48,638 nucleotides of DNA from Alphaproteobacteria bacterium UBA3773 (GCA_002372275.1 DFFP01000010.1:1-48638); one strand, 5' to 3'; numbered from the stretch's first letter, positions 15,753 to 24,024 are shown. Translations and numbers: made by a program. The notes: generated by a model not told the origin, from the letters alone.

Positions 15753-16355
15753 ATGAAAGAAAAAATCGTGAAGGAAAAAATCAGAAAAAAAACATGGCGT
15801 GACCGCTTTTCAATTAAATTCAATAAAGATATATTTTATTTGATTTTTTTGACCGTTTTAACAGTTTTGTTTTTAACAACATTCGTTTTTCAATCTGTTC
15901 AAAATTCAAAATTCAAAAAACAAGTAGAAGCTTTGGCTCTTTTAAGTGCACGCGGCGATATTGTTTATGTATATAGTCCGGAAACATTGGTTGCACAATC
16001 ACCTGAAATTCTTGCTATGAAAGAAAACTATACCAAAAGAGTAAATGAATTAACCAAAGAAATTGAAGAAGCCGGTCAAAAAATCAAAAACTTCAAAAAT
16101 GAAAAAGTCAAAGAAGATTTTTCAGATATTTATCTTCAATCGCTTATTGCCAAAAGAAATGATTTAGTCGGTGGTTATCAACAAAAATTGCAAGAAATCA
16201 CCTCAAAAGTTAATCAGGCACTTGAAAATGTGATGAATGCCAATAATATTCCGGCTGTGTTCGATTCGAAAGTTTTGCTCGGTCGCTCAAATAAGGTGAT
16301 TGATATCACAAGCTTGGTTGCTCAAAACTTTGAAGCACTTATTAAAGAAAAATAG
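15753..16355 (+). CDS. Skp/OmpH-like periplasmic chaperone, membrane anchored
   Basis: A 200-residue protein. The start at 15753 follows AAAGGACAAAAA; a longer frame from 15702 begins inside the hairpin. A basic N-terminus (KEKIRKKTWRDRF) precedes one TM (about residues 28-48: FYLIFLTVLTVLFLTTFVF), then IVYVYSPETLVAQSPE, a long coiled coil (~80-150) and a C-terminal IPAVFDSKVLL ... VIDITSLV. This matches the OmpH/Skp plan of VNxQxVF, tentacle helices and a final DIT motif. Unlike Skp it keeps an uncleaved anchor. Next to a trimeric autotransporter it probably protects the passenger or barrel during periplasmic transit; that is inference. Confidence 0.72.
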   Translation: MKEKIVKEKIRKKTWRDRFSIKFNKDIFYLIFLTVLTVLFLTTFVFQSVQNSKFKKQVEALALLSARGDIVYVYSPETLVAQSPEILAMKENYTKRVNELTKEIEEAGQKIKNFKNEKVKEDFSDIYLQSLIAKRNDLVGGYQQKLQEITSKVNQALENVMNANNIPAVFDSKVLLGRSNKVIDITSLVAQNFEALIKEK

Positions 16356-16360
16356 ATTTA

Positions 16361-16428
16361 AACCGTCATAAGGAATGGACTCCTACGTCACGCCTTTCGG
16401 CGCTCCTCTGAGTGACGGTTTTTGTTTT
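16361..16428 (+). terminator. Repeat-derived terminator after Skp-like gene
   Basis: AACCGTCA (16361-16368) pairs with TGACGGTT (16413-16420) around a type II repeat containing CGCCTTTCGGCG, followed by TTTGTTTTT. The interspersed repeat appears to serve as the 3' terminator. Confidence 0.6.
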
Positions 16429-16712
16429 TCCCGTCATTGCGATCGAAGCGTCGCAATCTATGCAACAAACCATTGTCCGTCATTGCGAGGAACGAAGTGA
16501 CGTCGCAATCTATTCAATATTCATAAGGAATGGACTCCTACGTCACGCCTTTCGGCGTTCCTCTGAGTGACGGTTTTTATTTTAAACCGTCATTGCGAGC
16601 GAAGCGTCGCAATCCATTCAATATTCGTAAGGAATAGATCCCTACGTCGGAAACTTCGTTTCCTCCTCTGGATGATGTTTTAAAGTGGATCCTGACGCCA
16701 TCCCTCTCAAAT
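16361..16712 (+). repeat. Palindromic repeat cluster downstream of adhesin locus
   Basis: This 360-base gene-free stretch is nearly all repeat. Type II copies are at 16377-16416 and 16532-16571, with a decayed one near 16636-16673. Type I copies are at 16432-16465, 16478-16517 and 16588-16621. Type I and II alternate as in the upstream cluster (11.2-11.4 kb). Spacing is irregular and unit sequence varies, so it is not a CRISPR array. Confidence 0.85.
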
Positions 16713-16716
16713 GACG

Positions 16717-17667
16717 TTATTTTATTTTACTTTTTATAAAATCCCACAAACCTTCTGCATCATCAAAAACAGCATCAATATGCAAAACATTGAAATGCTC
16801 TTTGAATTTATCAGGGATTTTGACATAGTCTTTGAGGGTTGTATAAATCGGCAATTTTCTTTTTTGAGCCTTTTTAATCAATGTTTTTAATTCTTCTTTT
16901 TGATAAAAGTGATGATCCGGGAAATCATACGCTTTTTCAATCGTAAATCCGCATTTCATGAGCGAGTTATAAAATTTTTGAGGATATCCGATGCCTGCAA
17001 AAGCAATCACTCTTTGGGGCTTGTCTGTTTGTCTTTCTTTAATTTGCGCTTCAAAAATCGGCTTTGTGATCTGCAAGGAAAGGTTTGTTTTGTCATCTCC
17101 AATCATAATCACACCGTCAGCTCGTTTTAAGCCCGATTTTAAGCTTTCGCGCATCGGACCTGCCGGAATGATTTTACCGTTTAAAATCCCCATTTCGCCG
17201 TTAAAAACCAAAAAAGATATATCTTTTTTCAAAGTCGGATTTTGAAATCCGTCATCCATAATTAAAATATCCGCACCGTTTTTTTCTGCAATTTGGGCGG
17301 CATATCCTCTGTCTGAAGCTACAACGGTGGGGGCAATTGTTGCAAGCATGATCGGTTCGTCACCGACATCAATTGCGGTCATTGTTTTCAAATCGACCAA
17401 CACACCGTTTAACTTTCCGCCATATCCGCGCGAAATAAAAAAAGGATTCATGCCCTTACTTTGAAGCATTTTCGCTATTGCAATCGAAACAGGGGTCTTT
17501 CCGACACCGCCGGCCGTGATATTTCCGATACATATCACCGGAATTCTGGCTTGATATCCTTTACGCGTTTGAAGACGTATTTTTGTCGCTAAACCATAAA
17601 TCAACCCGATTGGGGTTAAAATCTTTGAAATAAAATGATCGGTTTGCCAATATTTCGGGGTTAACAT
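16717..17667 (-). CDS. lpxK: Tetraacyldisaccharide 4'-kinase
   Basis: A 316-residue LpxK that phosphorylates the 4' position of the lipid A disaccharide at the inner membrane. The Walker A is CIGNITAGGVGKTPVSIAIA (about residues 46-65), followed by FFISRGYGGKLNG, VGDEPIMLA, DILIMDDGFQNPTL with the catalytic-type Asp-Asp-Gly-Phe-Gln, and FPDHHFYQKEEL. Its start overlaps the waaA stop by 7 bases, indicating coupling. Order DUF374-waaA-lpxK is typical of alphaproteobacteria. Confidence 0.95.
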   Translation of the reverse strand: MLTPKYWQTDHFISKILTPIGLIYGLATKIRLQTRKGYQARIPVICIGNITAGGVGKTPVSIAIAKMLQSKGMNPFFISRGYGGKLNGVLVDLKTMTAIDVGDEPIMLATIAPTVVASDRGYAAQIAEKNGADILIMDDGFQNPTLKKDISFLVFNGEMGILNGKIIPAGPMRESLKSGLKRADGVIMIGDDKTNLSLQITKPIFEAQIKERQTDKPQRVIAFAGIGYPQKFYNSLMKCGFTIEKAYDFPDHHFYQKEELKTLIKKAQKRKLPIYTTLKDYVKIPDKFKEHFNVLHIDAVFDDAEGLWDFIKSKIK

Positions 17668-18932
17668 GTCTTGATGTATTCCTCAACTTTTTGAACAATT
17701 GCATCTAAAACTTTTGCTTCACCGTTTGCCCAGTTATAAGCTTTATCGGCGCGCTCTTTTAAATAGTCCGGATTTTTGAAAAGTTTTTCAACCGTGTCGA
17801 TGAGCTCTAATACATCATTGACTTGAATGATACCGTCTGCCTTTTGAGCACGAGCCATCGCATCCGTAAAATTGTGCATATGAGGCCCGACAATCACAGC
17901 ATCGTGCATTCTTGAGGGCTCCATAAAGTTTTGTCCGCCATGCGGAATAAGTGATCCACCGATAAATACAATTTGACACAAGTCATAAAAAATGCCGAGC
18001 TCACCGATGGTGTCTGCCACATAAACCTCTGTTTTTTCCGTGATAGGTTCATTTTGTGAGCGGAGCGAAACATCTAAATGATAGTCGTTTACAAGTTTTT
18101 CTTTGATTTCAATACCACGGGGCGGGTGGCGCGGCACAATCACGGTCAGTAAATTCGGAATCTTTTGCTCTAATTCTTTGATAAAACGACCGATTTTTGA
18201 TTCTTCATCATGATGAGTTGAGCTCACGAGCCAAACCGGTCTGCCGTTAAACGCTTTTCGAAGGTCATTTTTTTTGTTTTCATCAATAGGCAAGGGAAGC
18301 CCTGCATATTTGAGATTGCCAAGACATGCCGTGTTTTGAGCTCCTAAAATTTTAAGACGGGTTGCATCTTCTTCAGACTGGCCTAAACAAAGCGTAAAAC
18401 AATCTAATATTTCTTTGATGATGAAGTCAAACTGTTGCCAGCGTTTGAAAGATTTGTTTGAAATACGGCCGTTAAGTAAAATCAGCGGAATACGGCGCTT
18501 TTTAATTGTTGAAAGCATGGCCGGCCAAAATTCGGATTCAAACCAAAGTGCTAAATCAGGTTTCCAGTGACGAATGAATCGGGCAGCATAAAGAGGATGT
18601 TCTAAGGGGTAATATTGATGAAATGCACGCTCAGGCAAGCGTTTTGCCATCACTTCGGCCGAAGTTGTGGTGCCGGTTGTGACCATAATATGAAGGTCGG
18701 GATAAATCTGAAGTAACCTGTCAATTAAAGGAAGCATCGAAATCGATTCACCGACACTTGCACCATGCATCCAAATCAGTTTTCCTTTCGGACGTGGTAA
18801 TGTCGCTTTTCCTAAACGCTCATTAAAGCGTGCAATATCTTCTTTGCCGCATTTTTTACGTTTTTCGATATAACGGTTGAGCATCACGGGATAAATGAAA
18901 GCAAGAAAGGCTTTATAAATTTTAAGTAGCAT
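17661..18932 (-). CDS. waaA: 3-deoxy-D-manno-octulosonic acid (Kdo) transferase
   Basis: A 423-residue GT30 enzyme that adds Kdo to the lipid A precursor. An N-terminal membrane-associated helix precedes IWMHGASVGES, with the conserved Gly-Ala-Ser-Val-Gly-Glu, then TTGTTTSAEVMAKRLP, LWFESEFWPAML, LLNGRIS, VSSTHHDEE, IVPRHPPRG, FIGGSLIPHGGQNFMEP and GPHMHNF. All landmark motifs are present and length is normal. The AAAGGA ribosome site lies in the last codons of the upstream acyltransferase gene. Whether it adds one or two Kdo cannot be told. Confidence 0.96.
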   Translation of the reverse strand: MLLKIYKAFLAFIYPVMLNRYIEKRKKCGKEDIARFNERLGKATLPRPKGKLIWMHGASVGESISMLPLIDRLLQIYPDLHIMVTTGTTTSAEVMAKRLPERAFHQYYPLEHPLYAARFIRHWKPDLALWFESEFWPAMLSTIKKRRIPLILLNGRISNKSFKRWQQFDFIIKEILDCFTLCLGQSEEDATRLKILGAQNTACLGNLKYAGLPLPIDENKKNDLRKAFNGRPVWLVSSTHHDEESKIGRFIKELEQKIPNLLTVIVPRHPPRGIEIKEKLVNDYHLDVSLRSQNEPITEKTEVYVADTIGELGIFYDLCQIVFIGGSLIPHGGQNFMEPSRMHDAVIVGPHMHNFTDAMARAQKADGIIQVNDVLELIDTVEKLFKNPDYLKERADKAYNWANGEAKVLDAIVQKVEEYIKTC

Positions 18933-18935
18933 ATT

Positions 18936-19664
18936 TTAGTCCTTTGTGGCTGTGCGTTTTCTGGGCATAGTCCCTTTTTTGATGTGTTCAATACCGAGTT
19001 CTTTATCGAGTTTCCACATCAGGTTGTTCATTTCATTTTCAATCTTTTGTCTTGCAGCTTCCAGCTCTTCTTTGGTGCTGTTTTTGGAAACAAAAAACGG
19101 CTTTGTGACGGTCACAATCCCTTTTTGAAAAGGAAGGGGAATAAGCATTCTGTCCCAGCTCTTTTCGATGATTTTGGAATTGGCAATGCTGTAAACAAGA
19201 CCGATAATTGGTTTTCCGGTTGTTTTGGCATAATAAATCGGGCTCATCGACATGGTCAGCGACGGTCCCCTCGGACCATCCGGAATAATGGCTATACTGT
19301 TATCTGTTTTGAGCTCGTGAAGCAAACTCATCGCGGCACGACGGGCATTTTGGTTGGTTGAACCGTCAATTGTACCTATCCCGAAACGATTTAAGAGCCC
19401 TTTGATGAGCTGTCCGTCATGATGGGGCGAAACAAGCGCCGAAAGTTTTGAGGTTCTGTTCCAAAAATAAGGGGCTATGGCCATACGACCATGCCATGCA
19501 ATAAAAATAACACCTTTGTGCTTTTTAACATTATCATAAAACACGTTAATATCACGCTTTTCAAAGCGTGTTGTAAAAGCAACAAACCGCACATACCAAT
19601 AAAACAAAAAACTGATAATATGTGTTGCGGGTTTTGATTTTAGAATATTTTTAAAAGAACACAT
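18936..19664 (-). CDS. DUF374 lysophospholipid-acyltransferase-like protein
   Basis: A 242-residue DUF374 protein of the LPLAT superfamily. Visible motifs are VIFIAWHGRMAIAPYF (His replacing the HX4D start), LVSPHHDGQLIKGLLNRFG, DGSTNQNARRA and IAIIPDGPRGPSL. An N-terminal hydrophobic helix suggests inner-membrane association. Its first position in the waaA-lpxK unit suggests a role in acylating lipid A or a related lipid, but no activity is firmly assigned to the family. The ribosome site is AAGGC. Confidence 0.88.
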   Translation of the reverse strand: MCSFKNILKSKPATHIISFLFYWYVRFVAFTTRFEKRDINVFYDNVKKHKGVIFIAWHGRMAIAPYFWNRTSKLSALVSPHHDGQLIKGLLNRFGIGTIDGSTNQNARRAAMSLLHELKTDNSIAIIPDGPRGPSLTMSMSPIYYAKTTGKPIIGLVYSIANSKIIEKSWDRMLIPLPFQKGIVTVTKPFFVSKNSTKEELEAARQKIENEMNNLMWKLDKELGIEHIKKGTMPRKRTATKD

Positions 19665-19800
19665 TTTTTGCCTTATTTCTTATAATACGCCCCATCATAG
19701 CTGTTTTTTTTATATTCGCAAGTTTTAATTGATGCATTATCGGGAACATTTCTTTAACAAATATTTCAAAAAAAGTTTTGTGATAAAAGGCGGGTGGGGG

Positions 19801-19829
19801 TTGCTAATTGAAAAGAGATTACCTATATT
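19801..19829 (+). promoter_or_regulatory. Possible lon promoter
   Basis: A -35-like TTGCTA (19801-19806) and a -10-like TATATT (19824-19829) have a 17-nt spacer, 42 bases before the lon start. The 206-base gap 19665-19871 shows no other recognisable feature, and no clear heat-shock consensus was seen. Confidence 0.4.
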
Positions 19830-19871
19830 TTATAAAAAAAATATATCAGTTGTTCAAATGAAAGAGCTATA

Positions 19872-22229
19872 ATGCCAAAAGATACAAATAAAAATATGTT
19901 TTATCCTGTGTTGCCGCTGCGTGATACGGTTGTTTTTCCGAAGATGATTGTGCCGCTTTTTGTGGGTAGAGAAAAATCTATTCGTGCCTTGCAAGAAGTT
20001 TATGATACCGGAAAAACCATTGTACTTGCGACCCAAAAAAAAGCATCCCTTGAAGATCCGCATGATAAAGATATTTATCATGTCGGTACGATCGGTAGTA
20101 TCTTGCAGATGTTAAAACTCCCTGACGGAACGGTCAAAGTTTTGATCGAAGGGTTGGAACGTGTCGAAATTGATCATTTTGAATTAAAGCCCGATTTTAT
20201 TGTGGCACAAATCAAACCGTTTGCACAAGAAGAAGATGAAACGCAAGAGCTTGAGGCACTTGCACGAGCCGTTATTTCGGAGTTTGAAGAATATGTCGGT
20301 GCTTCAAAACATGTATCGCCGGATGTGACGGTGGCCGTTCGTCAAATTGAAGATCATTCAAAACTGGCTGATACGATTGCATCGCATTTAATGCTCAAAG
20401 TTGAAGATAAACAATCGCTTTTAGAGGCTAAAGGACTTAAAGAACGCTTTGAAAAGCTTTTAACGCTCATGAATGCCGAACTGATGATGATGGAGGTTGA
20501 AAACAAAATCAAAAACAGAGTCAAAAAGCAAATGGAGAAAAGCCAAAAAGAGTATTATTTAAACGAACAAATGAAGGCTATCCAAAAAGAGTTAAACGAT
20601 GGCGAAGAGGAAGATGAGGTTTCGGTCTATACAAAAAAAATTAAAAAGCTCAAACTTTCAAAAGAGGCTTTAGATAAAGCAACGGCAGAGGTTAAAAAAC
20701 TCAAAATGATGGGGCCGATGAGCTCAGAAGCCAGTGTCGTTCGAAATTATTTGGATTGGATTTTAGGGTTGCCTTGGGGTGTTAAATCAAAGGTCAATAA
20801 AGATTTGAACAAGGCCACCGAAATTTTAGAAGAAGACCACTACGGGCTTGAAAAAGTCAAAGAACGTATTGTGGAGTATTTAGCTGTTCAATCGCGCGGT
20901 AAAAATGATAAAATTAAAGGCCCGATTCTTTGTTTGGTCGGTCCTCCGGGTGTTGGTAAAACATCACTCGGACAATCAATTGCCAGAGCAACGGGCAGAA
21001 AATTTGTCAGAGCATCACTCGGGGGAATGCGCGATGAGGCCGAAATCAGAGGCCATAGGCGCACATATATCGGTTCGATGCCCGGTAAAATCATTCAGGG
21101 TATGAAAAAAGCCGGCACATCAAATCCGCTCTTTTTGCTTGATGAAATCGACAAATTGGGACAAGATTGGCGCGGGGATCCGAGTTCTGCTTTGCTTGAG
21201 GTGTTAGACCCCGAACAAAACGAAACATTTGAAGATCATTATTTGGATTTAGATTATGATCTGTCAGATGTGATGTTTGTGACAACAGCTAACTCGCTTG
21301 ATATCCCAAGACCTCTTTTAGATCGAATGGAAGTCATTCGCTTATCGGGTTATACCGAAGATGAAAAAATAGAGATTGCCAAAAGGCATCTCATTCCGAA
21401 GATTTTCGGTGAAAATGCGGTTGAATGCTCTGAACTGACGATCACTGACGAAGCGGTTCGCGATATTATTCGCTATTATACGCGTGAGGCAGGCGTTCGA
21501 AATTTGGAGCGTTCGCTTTCAACCATTGCCCGCAAATCCGTCAGAGAAATTTTAATGGCACCCGAAAGGTGCATCAAAATTGAAGTCAATTCCGATAATT
21601 TGGATAAATATCTTGGTGTTCGTCCGTTTTCATACGGGCAGGCTGAAGCTCAAGATCATATCGGTGTGACAACGGGATTGGCTTGGACAGAAGTCGGCGG
21701 AGATATTTTATTTATTGAGGCTGTTGATATGCCCGGAAAAGGTCGCGTGATGCAAACCGGAAAACTCGGTGATGTGATGAAAGAATCAATCGATACGGCT
21801 TTTTCGGTCGTCAGATCACACTCTAAAGAACTCGGTATCAATCCGAAGATTTTTGAAAAAACGGATGTGCATATCCATGTTCCTGAAGGCGCAACACCTA
21901 AAGACGGTCCGTCAGCCGGAATTGCAATGTTTACAACCCTTGTTTCCGTTTTTACAAAAACGCCTGTTCGAAAAGATGTGGCTATGACCGGCGAAATCAC
22001 TTTGCAGGGAAGGGTACTTCCGATCGGGGGCCTAAAAGAAAAATTGCTTTCAGCTTTAAGAGGAGGAATTAAAACCGTGATTATCCCTAAAGATAACCTC
22101 AAAGATTTAGCTGAAATTCCGGATAATGTTAAAAAGGGCTTGAAAATTGTCCCTGTTTCAGAGGCAAAAGAAGTTTTGAAAATTGCTTTAGCTTCTCAAA
22201 AGAAGCCCATAAAAAAGAGCAAAAAATAA
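19872..22229 (+). CDS. lon: ATP-dependent protease Lon
   Basis: A 785-residue LonA that degrades damaged and regulatory proteins in the cytoplasm. The N-terminal LON domain (PVLPLRDTVVFPKMIVPLFV) leads to a coiled-coil region with YYLNEQMKAIQKEL. Walker A is GPPGVGKT (residues 357-364) and LLDEIDKLGQDWRGDP follows. The proteolytic domain has the Ser681-Lys722 dyad in KDGPSAG and PIGGLKEKL. All key residues are intact and length is normal. Confidence 0.98.
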   Translation: MPKDTNKNMFYPVLPLRDTVVFPKMIVPLFVGREKSIRALQEVYDTGKTIVLATQKKASLEDPHDKDIYHVGTIGSILQMLKLPDGTVKVLIEGLERVEIDHFELKPDFIVAQIKPFAQEEDETQELEALARAVISEFEEYVGASKHVSPDVTVAVRQIEDHSKLADTIASHLMLKVEDKQSLLEAKGLKERFEKLLTLMNAELMMMEVENKIKNRVKKQMEKSQKEYYLNEQMKAIQKELNDGEEEDEVSVYTKKIKKLKLSKEALDKATAEVKKLKMMGPMSSEASVVRNYLDWILGLPWGVKSKVNKDLNKATEILEEDHYGLEKVKERIVEYLAVQSRGKNDKIKGPILCLVGPPGVGKTSLGQSIARATGRKFVRASLGGMRDEAEIRGHRRTYIGSMPGKIIQGMKKAGTSNPLFLLDEIDKLGQDWRGDPSSALLEVLDPEQNETFEDHYLDLDYDLSDVMFVTTANSLDIPRPLLDRMEVIRLSGYTEDEKIEIAKRHLIPKIFGENAVECSELTITDEAVRDIIRYYTREAGVRNLERSLSTIARKSVREILMAPERCIKIEVNSDNLDKYLGVRPFSYGQAEAQDHIGVTTGLAWTEVGGDILFIEAVDMPGKGRVMQTGKLGDVMKESIDTAFSVVRSHSKELGINPKIFEKTDVHIHVPEGATPKDGPSAGIAMFTTLVSVFTKTPVRKDVAMTGEITLQGRVLPIGGLKEKLLSALRGGIKTVIIPKDNLKDLAEIPDNVKKGLKIVPVSEAKEVLKIALASQKKPIKKSKK

Positions 22230-22270
22230 AACTTTATAGCATAAATATATTTTTTTATTGCTTTAAAGTT
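22230..22270 (+). terminator. Weak inverted repeat after lon
   Basis: AACTTTATAGCA (22230-22241) and TGCTTTAAAGTT (22259-22270) pair with one mismatch around a T-rich loop. No T-run follows the stem, so termination is uncertain. Confidence 0.35.
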
Positions 22271-22278
22271 GAAGGAAG

Positions 22279-22324
22279 AATACTCTCTTTTGTAAGTTAA
22301 AAAAAATATACAAAAGAGGGTATT
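22279..22324 (+). promoter_or_regulatory. Hairpin burying the cstA ribosome-binding site
   Basis: AATACTCTCTTTTGTA (22279-22294) pairs with TACAAAAGAGGGTATT (22309-22324), 16 bp with one G-T pair. The 3' arm contains the AGAGGG Shine-Dalgarno site of cstA, whose ATG is at 22326. The structure would block initiation unless opened. Confidence 0.6.
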
Positions 22325-22325
22325 C

Positions 22326-23723
22326 ATGCTTATATTTTTAACAGCGTTATTTTGTTTAATCGCAGGTTATTTTACATATGCAAAATTTGTTGAAAAGTTG
22401 TTTGGTGTAGATCCGAAAAATCCGACACCTGCCGTGACGAAATGTGATCATGTTGATTTTATGGTTTTACCGACATGGCGTATTTTTTTAATTCAGTTTT
22501 TAAATATTGCAGGTTTAGGGCCTGTGTTCGGAGCTATTTTAGGTGCGCTTTACGGTCCGATTGCTCTTTTTTGGATTGTACTCGGTTCCGTTTTTGCAGG
22601 CGGTGTTCATGATTACATGTCAGGAATGATGTCGGTTAGGGAAGACGGTAAGTCACTTGTCAGTATTGTCGAAAAATATATGGGGCAAAAGACAAAGCTT
22701 GTATTTTTAATTTTTATGGTTGCTTTTTTGCTTTTACTCGGGGCGGTGTTTGCTATGTCGCCGGCTCATATGCTTGAAGATGTTTCAGGCTATCCTTTTT
22801 TAACTTGGCTCGTGATCATTTTTGCATATTACTTTTTAGCCACACTCTTGCCGATTGATAAGATTATCGGCCGGTTTTATCCGTTTTTTGCGCTTTTACT
22901 CATTGTGGTCAGTGTCGGTTTGATTGTAGCGCTGTTTATCAGTGGGGATTCTTTTTATCCGGTTTTGAATTTTGAAAATCAACATCCCAAAAAATTACCT
23001 GTTTTTCCTTTGATGTTTGTAACAATTGCTTGCGGAGCTTTAAGCGGCTTTCATTCAACGCAGTCACCTCTCATGTCAAGATGCTTACAAAATGAAAAAC
23101 ACGGCCGTCCTATTTTTTATGGGGCCATGATCACCGAAGGTGTGGTCGCTCTTATTTGGGCAACACTTGGTATGGCTTTTTACGGTGGCAGTGAAGGTTT
23201 GCTTGCCACAATTTCAAAAAGCGGGGCAGGCGGCGTTGTCTCAGAAATTTCTAAAGGATATTTGGGCGAGCTTGGCGGGATATTGGCTGTTTTATCTGTT
23301 GTTGTGCTTTCCATCACATCAGGCGACACGGCTTTCAGATCTGCCAGATTAACAATCAGTGATTATATTCCAAACAGCAAAAAATTTTGGCGCCGTTTAT
23401 TGATCAGTGTTTGTGTTTTATCGGGCGGCGTGGCATTAAGCTTTTTTGACTTAACAACGATTTGGACTTATTTTGGTTGGGCCAATCAAAGCTTGGCAAC
23501 GATTGTTTTGTGGACAGCAAGCTTTTATCTTTATAAAAAATCAAAGCCGTATTTTGTCACATTTATTCCGGCCGTATTTATGACCTCGGTGTGTATCACA
23601 TATATTTTATTTGATAAAATCGGTTTCAGACAAGATATCACGCTTTCAACCATAATCGGCATTGTTGCAGCTCTTGTTTGTGGCGGTTTATTTATATATA
23701 CACACTCTGCAAAAAAGAAATAA
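22326..23723 (+). CDS. cstA: CstA-family carbon-starvation transporter
   Basis: A 465-residue polytopic inner-membrane protein with about 12 hydrophobic segments. Landmarks are IAGLGPVFGAILGALYGPIA (19-20 residues in the N-terminal third), VHDYMSGMMSVREDGKS, GALSGFHSTQSPLMSRCL and SGDTAFRSARL. It is the short form of the family; E. coli CstA is longer. Members import peptides or pyruvate. With nifJ in the window, pyruvate would be a sensible substrate, but this is inference. It follows lon after a 96-base gap with its own hairpin leader. Confidence 0.92.
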   Translation: MLIFLTALFCLIAGYFTYAKFVEKLFGVDPKNPTPAVTKCDHVDFMVLPTWRIFLIQFLNIAGLGPVFGAILGALYGPIALFWIVLGSVFAGGVHDYMSGMMSVREDGKSLVSIVEKYMGQKTKLVFLIFMVAFLLLLGAVFAMSPAHMLEDVSGYPFLTWLVIIFAYYFLATLLPIDKIIGRFYPFFALLLIVVSVGLIVALFISGDSFYPVLNFENQHPKKLPVFPLMFVTIACGALSGFHSTQSPLMSRCLQNEKHGRPIFYGAMITEGVVALIWATLGMAFYGGSEGLLATISKSGAGGVVSEISKGYLGELGGILAVLSVVVLSITSGDTAFRSARLTISDYIPNSKKFWRRLLISVCVLSGGVALSFFDLTTIWTYFGWANQSLATIVLWTASFYLYKKSKPYFVTFIPAVFMTSVCITYILFDKIGFRQDITLSTIIGIVAALVCGGLFIYTHSAKKK

Positions 23724-23739
23724 AATATCATTTATTTTT

Positions 23740-23776
23740 AAAAAACATTTATATCAAAAGATATAGATGTTTTTTC
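23740..23776 (+). terminator. Terminator of cstA
   Basis: AAAAAACATTTATATC and GATATAGATGTTTTTT form a strong stem with an AAA(A) loop and T-tract. It ends directly before the -35 element of leader B. Confidence 0.8.
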
Positions 23777-23805
23777 TTTACAATTTATATGAAATCAGTC
23801 ATAAT
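23777..23805 (+). promoter_or_regulatory. Promoter of leader RNA B
   Basis: A -35 TTTACA (23777-23782) and a -10 CATAAT (23800-23805) have a 17-nt spacer. The predicted start, about 23812, is at the foot of hairpin P1, with the same 13-nt distance from -10 to the TGATGG loop as in copy A. Confidence 0.72.
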
Positions 23806-23811
23806 AAAACT

Positions 23812-23972
23812 GATAAGCTGATGGCTTATTGTGTTCTCTAAAACACAGTTAATATGTAACTCCTTATAAAGGGAGTTGATGAAATAAGGCGTTTTTGCAC
23901 GAATAAGTCAGACTGAATATTGACAGTTTTTAGAGACTCCCACTTTGGATTTTTGTTCAAAGTGATTTTTTT
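23812..23972 (+). promoter_or_regulatory. Structured 5' leader RNA, copy B (candidate attenuator or riboswitch)
   Basis: P1 is ATAAGC-TGATG-GCTTAT (23813-23829). P2 is GTGTT-CTCTAA-AACAC (23831-23846). Outer helix P3 pairs GTTAATAT (23848-23855) with ATATTGAC (23917-23924). The switch hairpin is AACTCCTT (23858-23865) with AAGGGAGTT (23869-23877). The inner motif AATAAGGC-GTTTTT-GCACGAATAAG spans about 23883-23907. Strand 3, GACTCCC (23935-23941), complements the GGGAGTT arm better than strand 1 does, then comes the terminator. Every helix matches leader A or C in position but not in bases. Confidence 0.78.
23941..23972 (+). terminator. Intrinsic terminator inside leader B
   Basis: CACTTTG (23941-23947) and CAAAGTG (23958-23964) form a stem followed by A and seven T. 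It shares its first base with strand 3 of the leader and lies about 50 bases before the start of gene B. Confidence 0.8.
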
Positions 23973-23983
23973 ATTTTATTTAG

Positions 23984-24004
23984 ATCCCGAAATAAATTCG
24001 GGAT
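23984..24004 (+). repeat. Small palindrome in 5' UTR of gene B
   Basis: ATCCCGAA and TTCGGGAT flank a 5-nt spacer and are followed by GACA, resembling interspersed palindromes of this type. The TCCCG arm could also pair with the TCGGGAG ribosome site at 24011-24017. Leaders A and C lack it. Confidence 0.6.
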
Positions 24005-24024
24005 GACAAATCGGGAGAAAAGTT

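Noticed and set aside
16361..16712. Possible CRISPR array
   Set aside because: Units differ in length, two repeat types alternate, gaps are not spacer-like, and no cas genes are present.
23812..23972. Integron attC site or gene-cassette recombination site
   Set aside because: No GTTRRRY core sites or extrahelical-base layout; a promoter at the head and a terminator at the end suit a leader RNA better.
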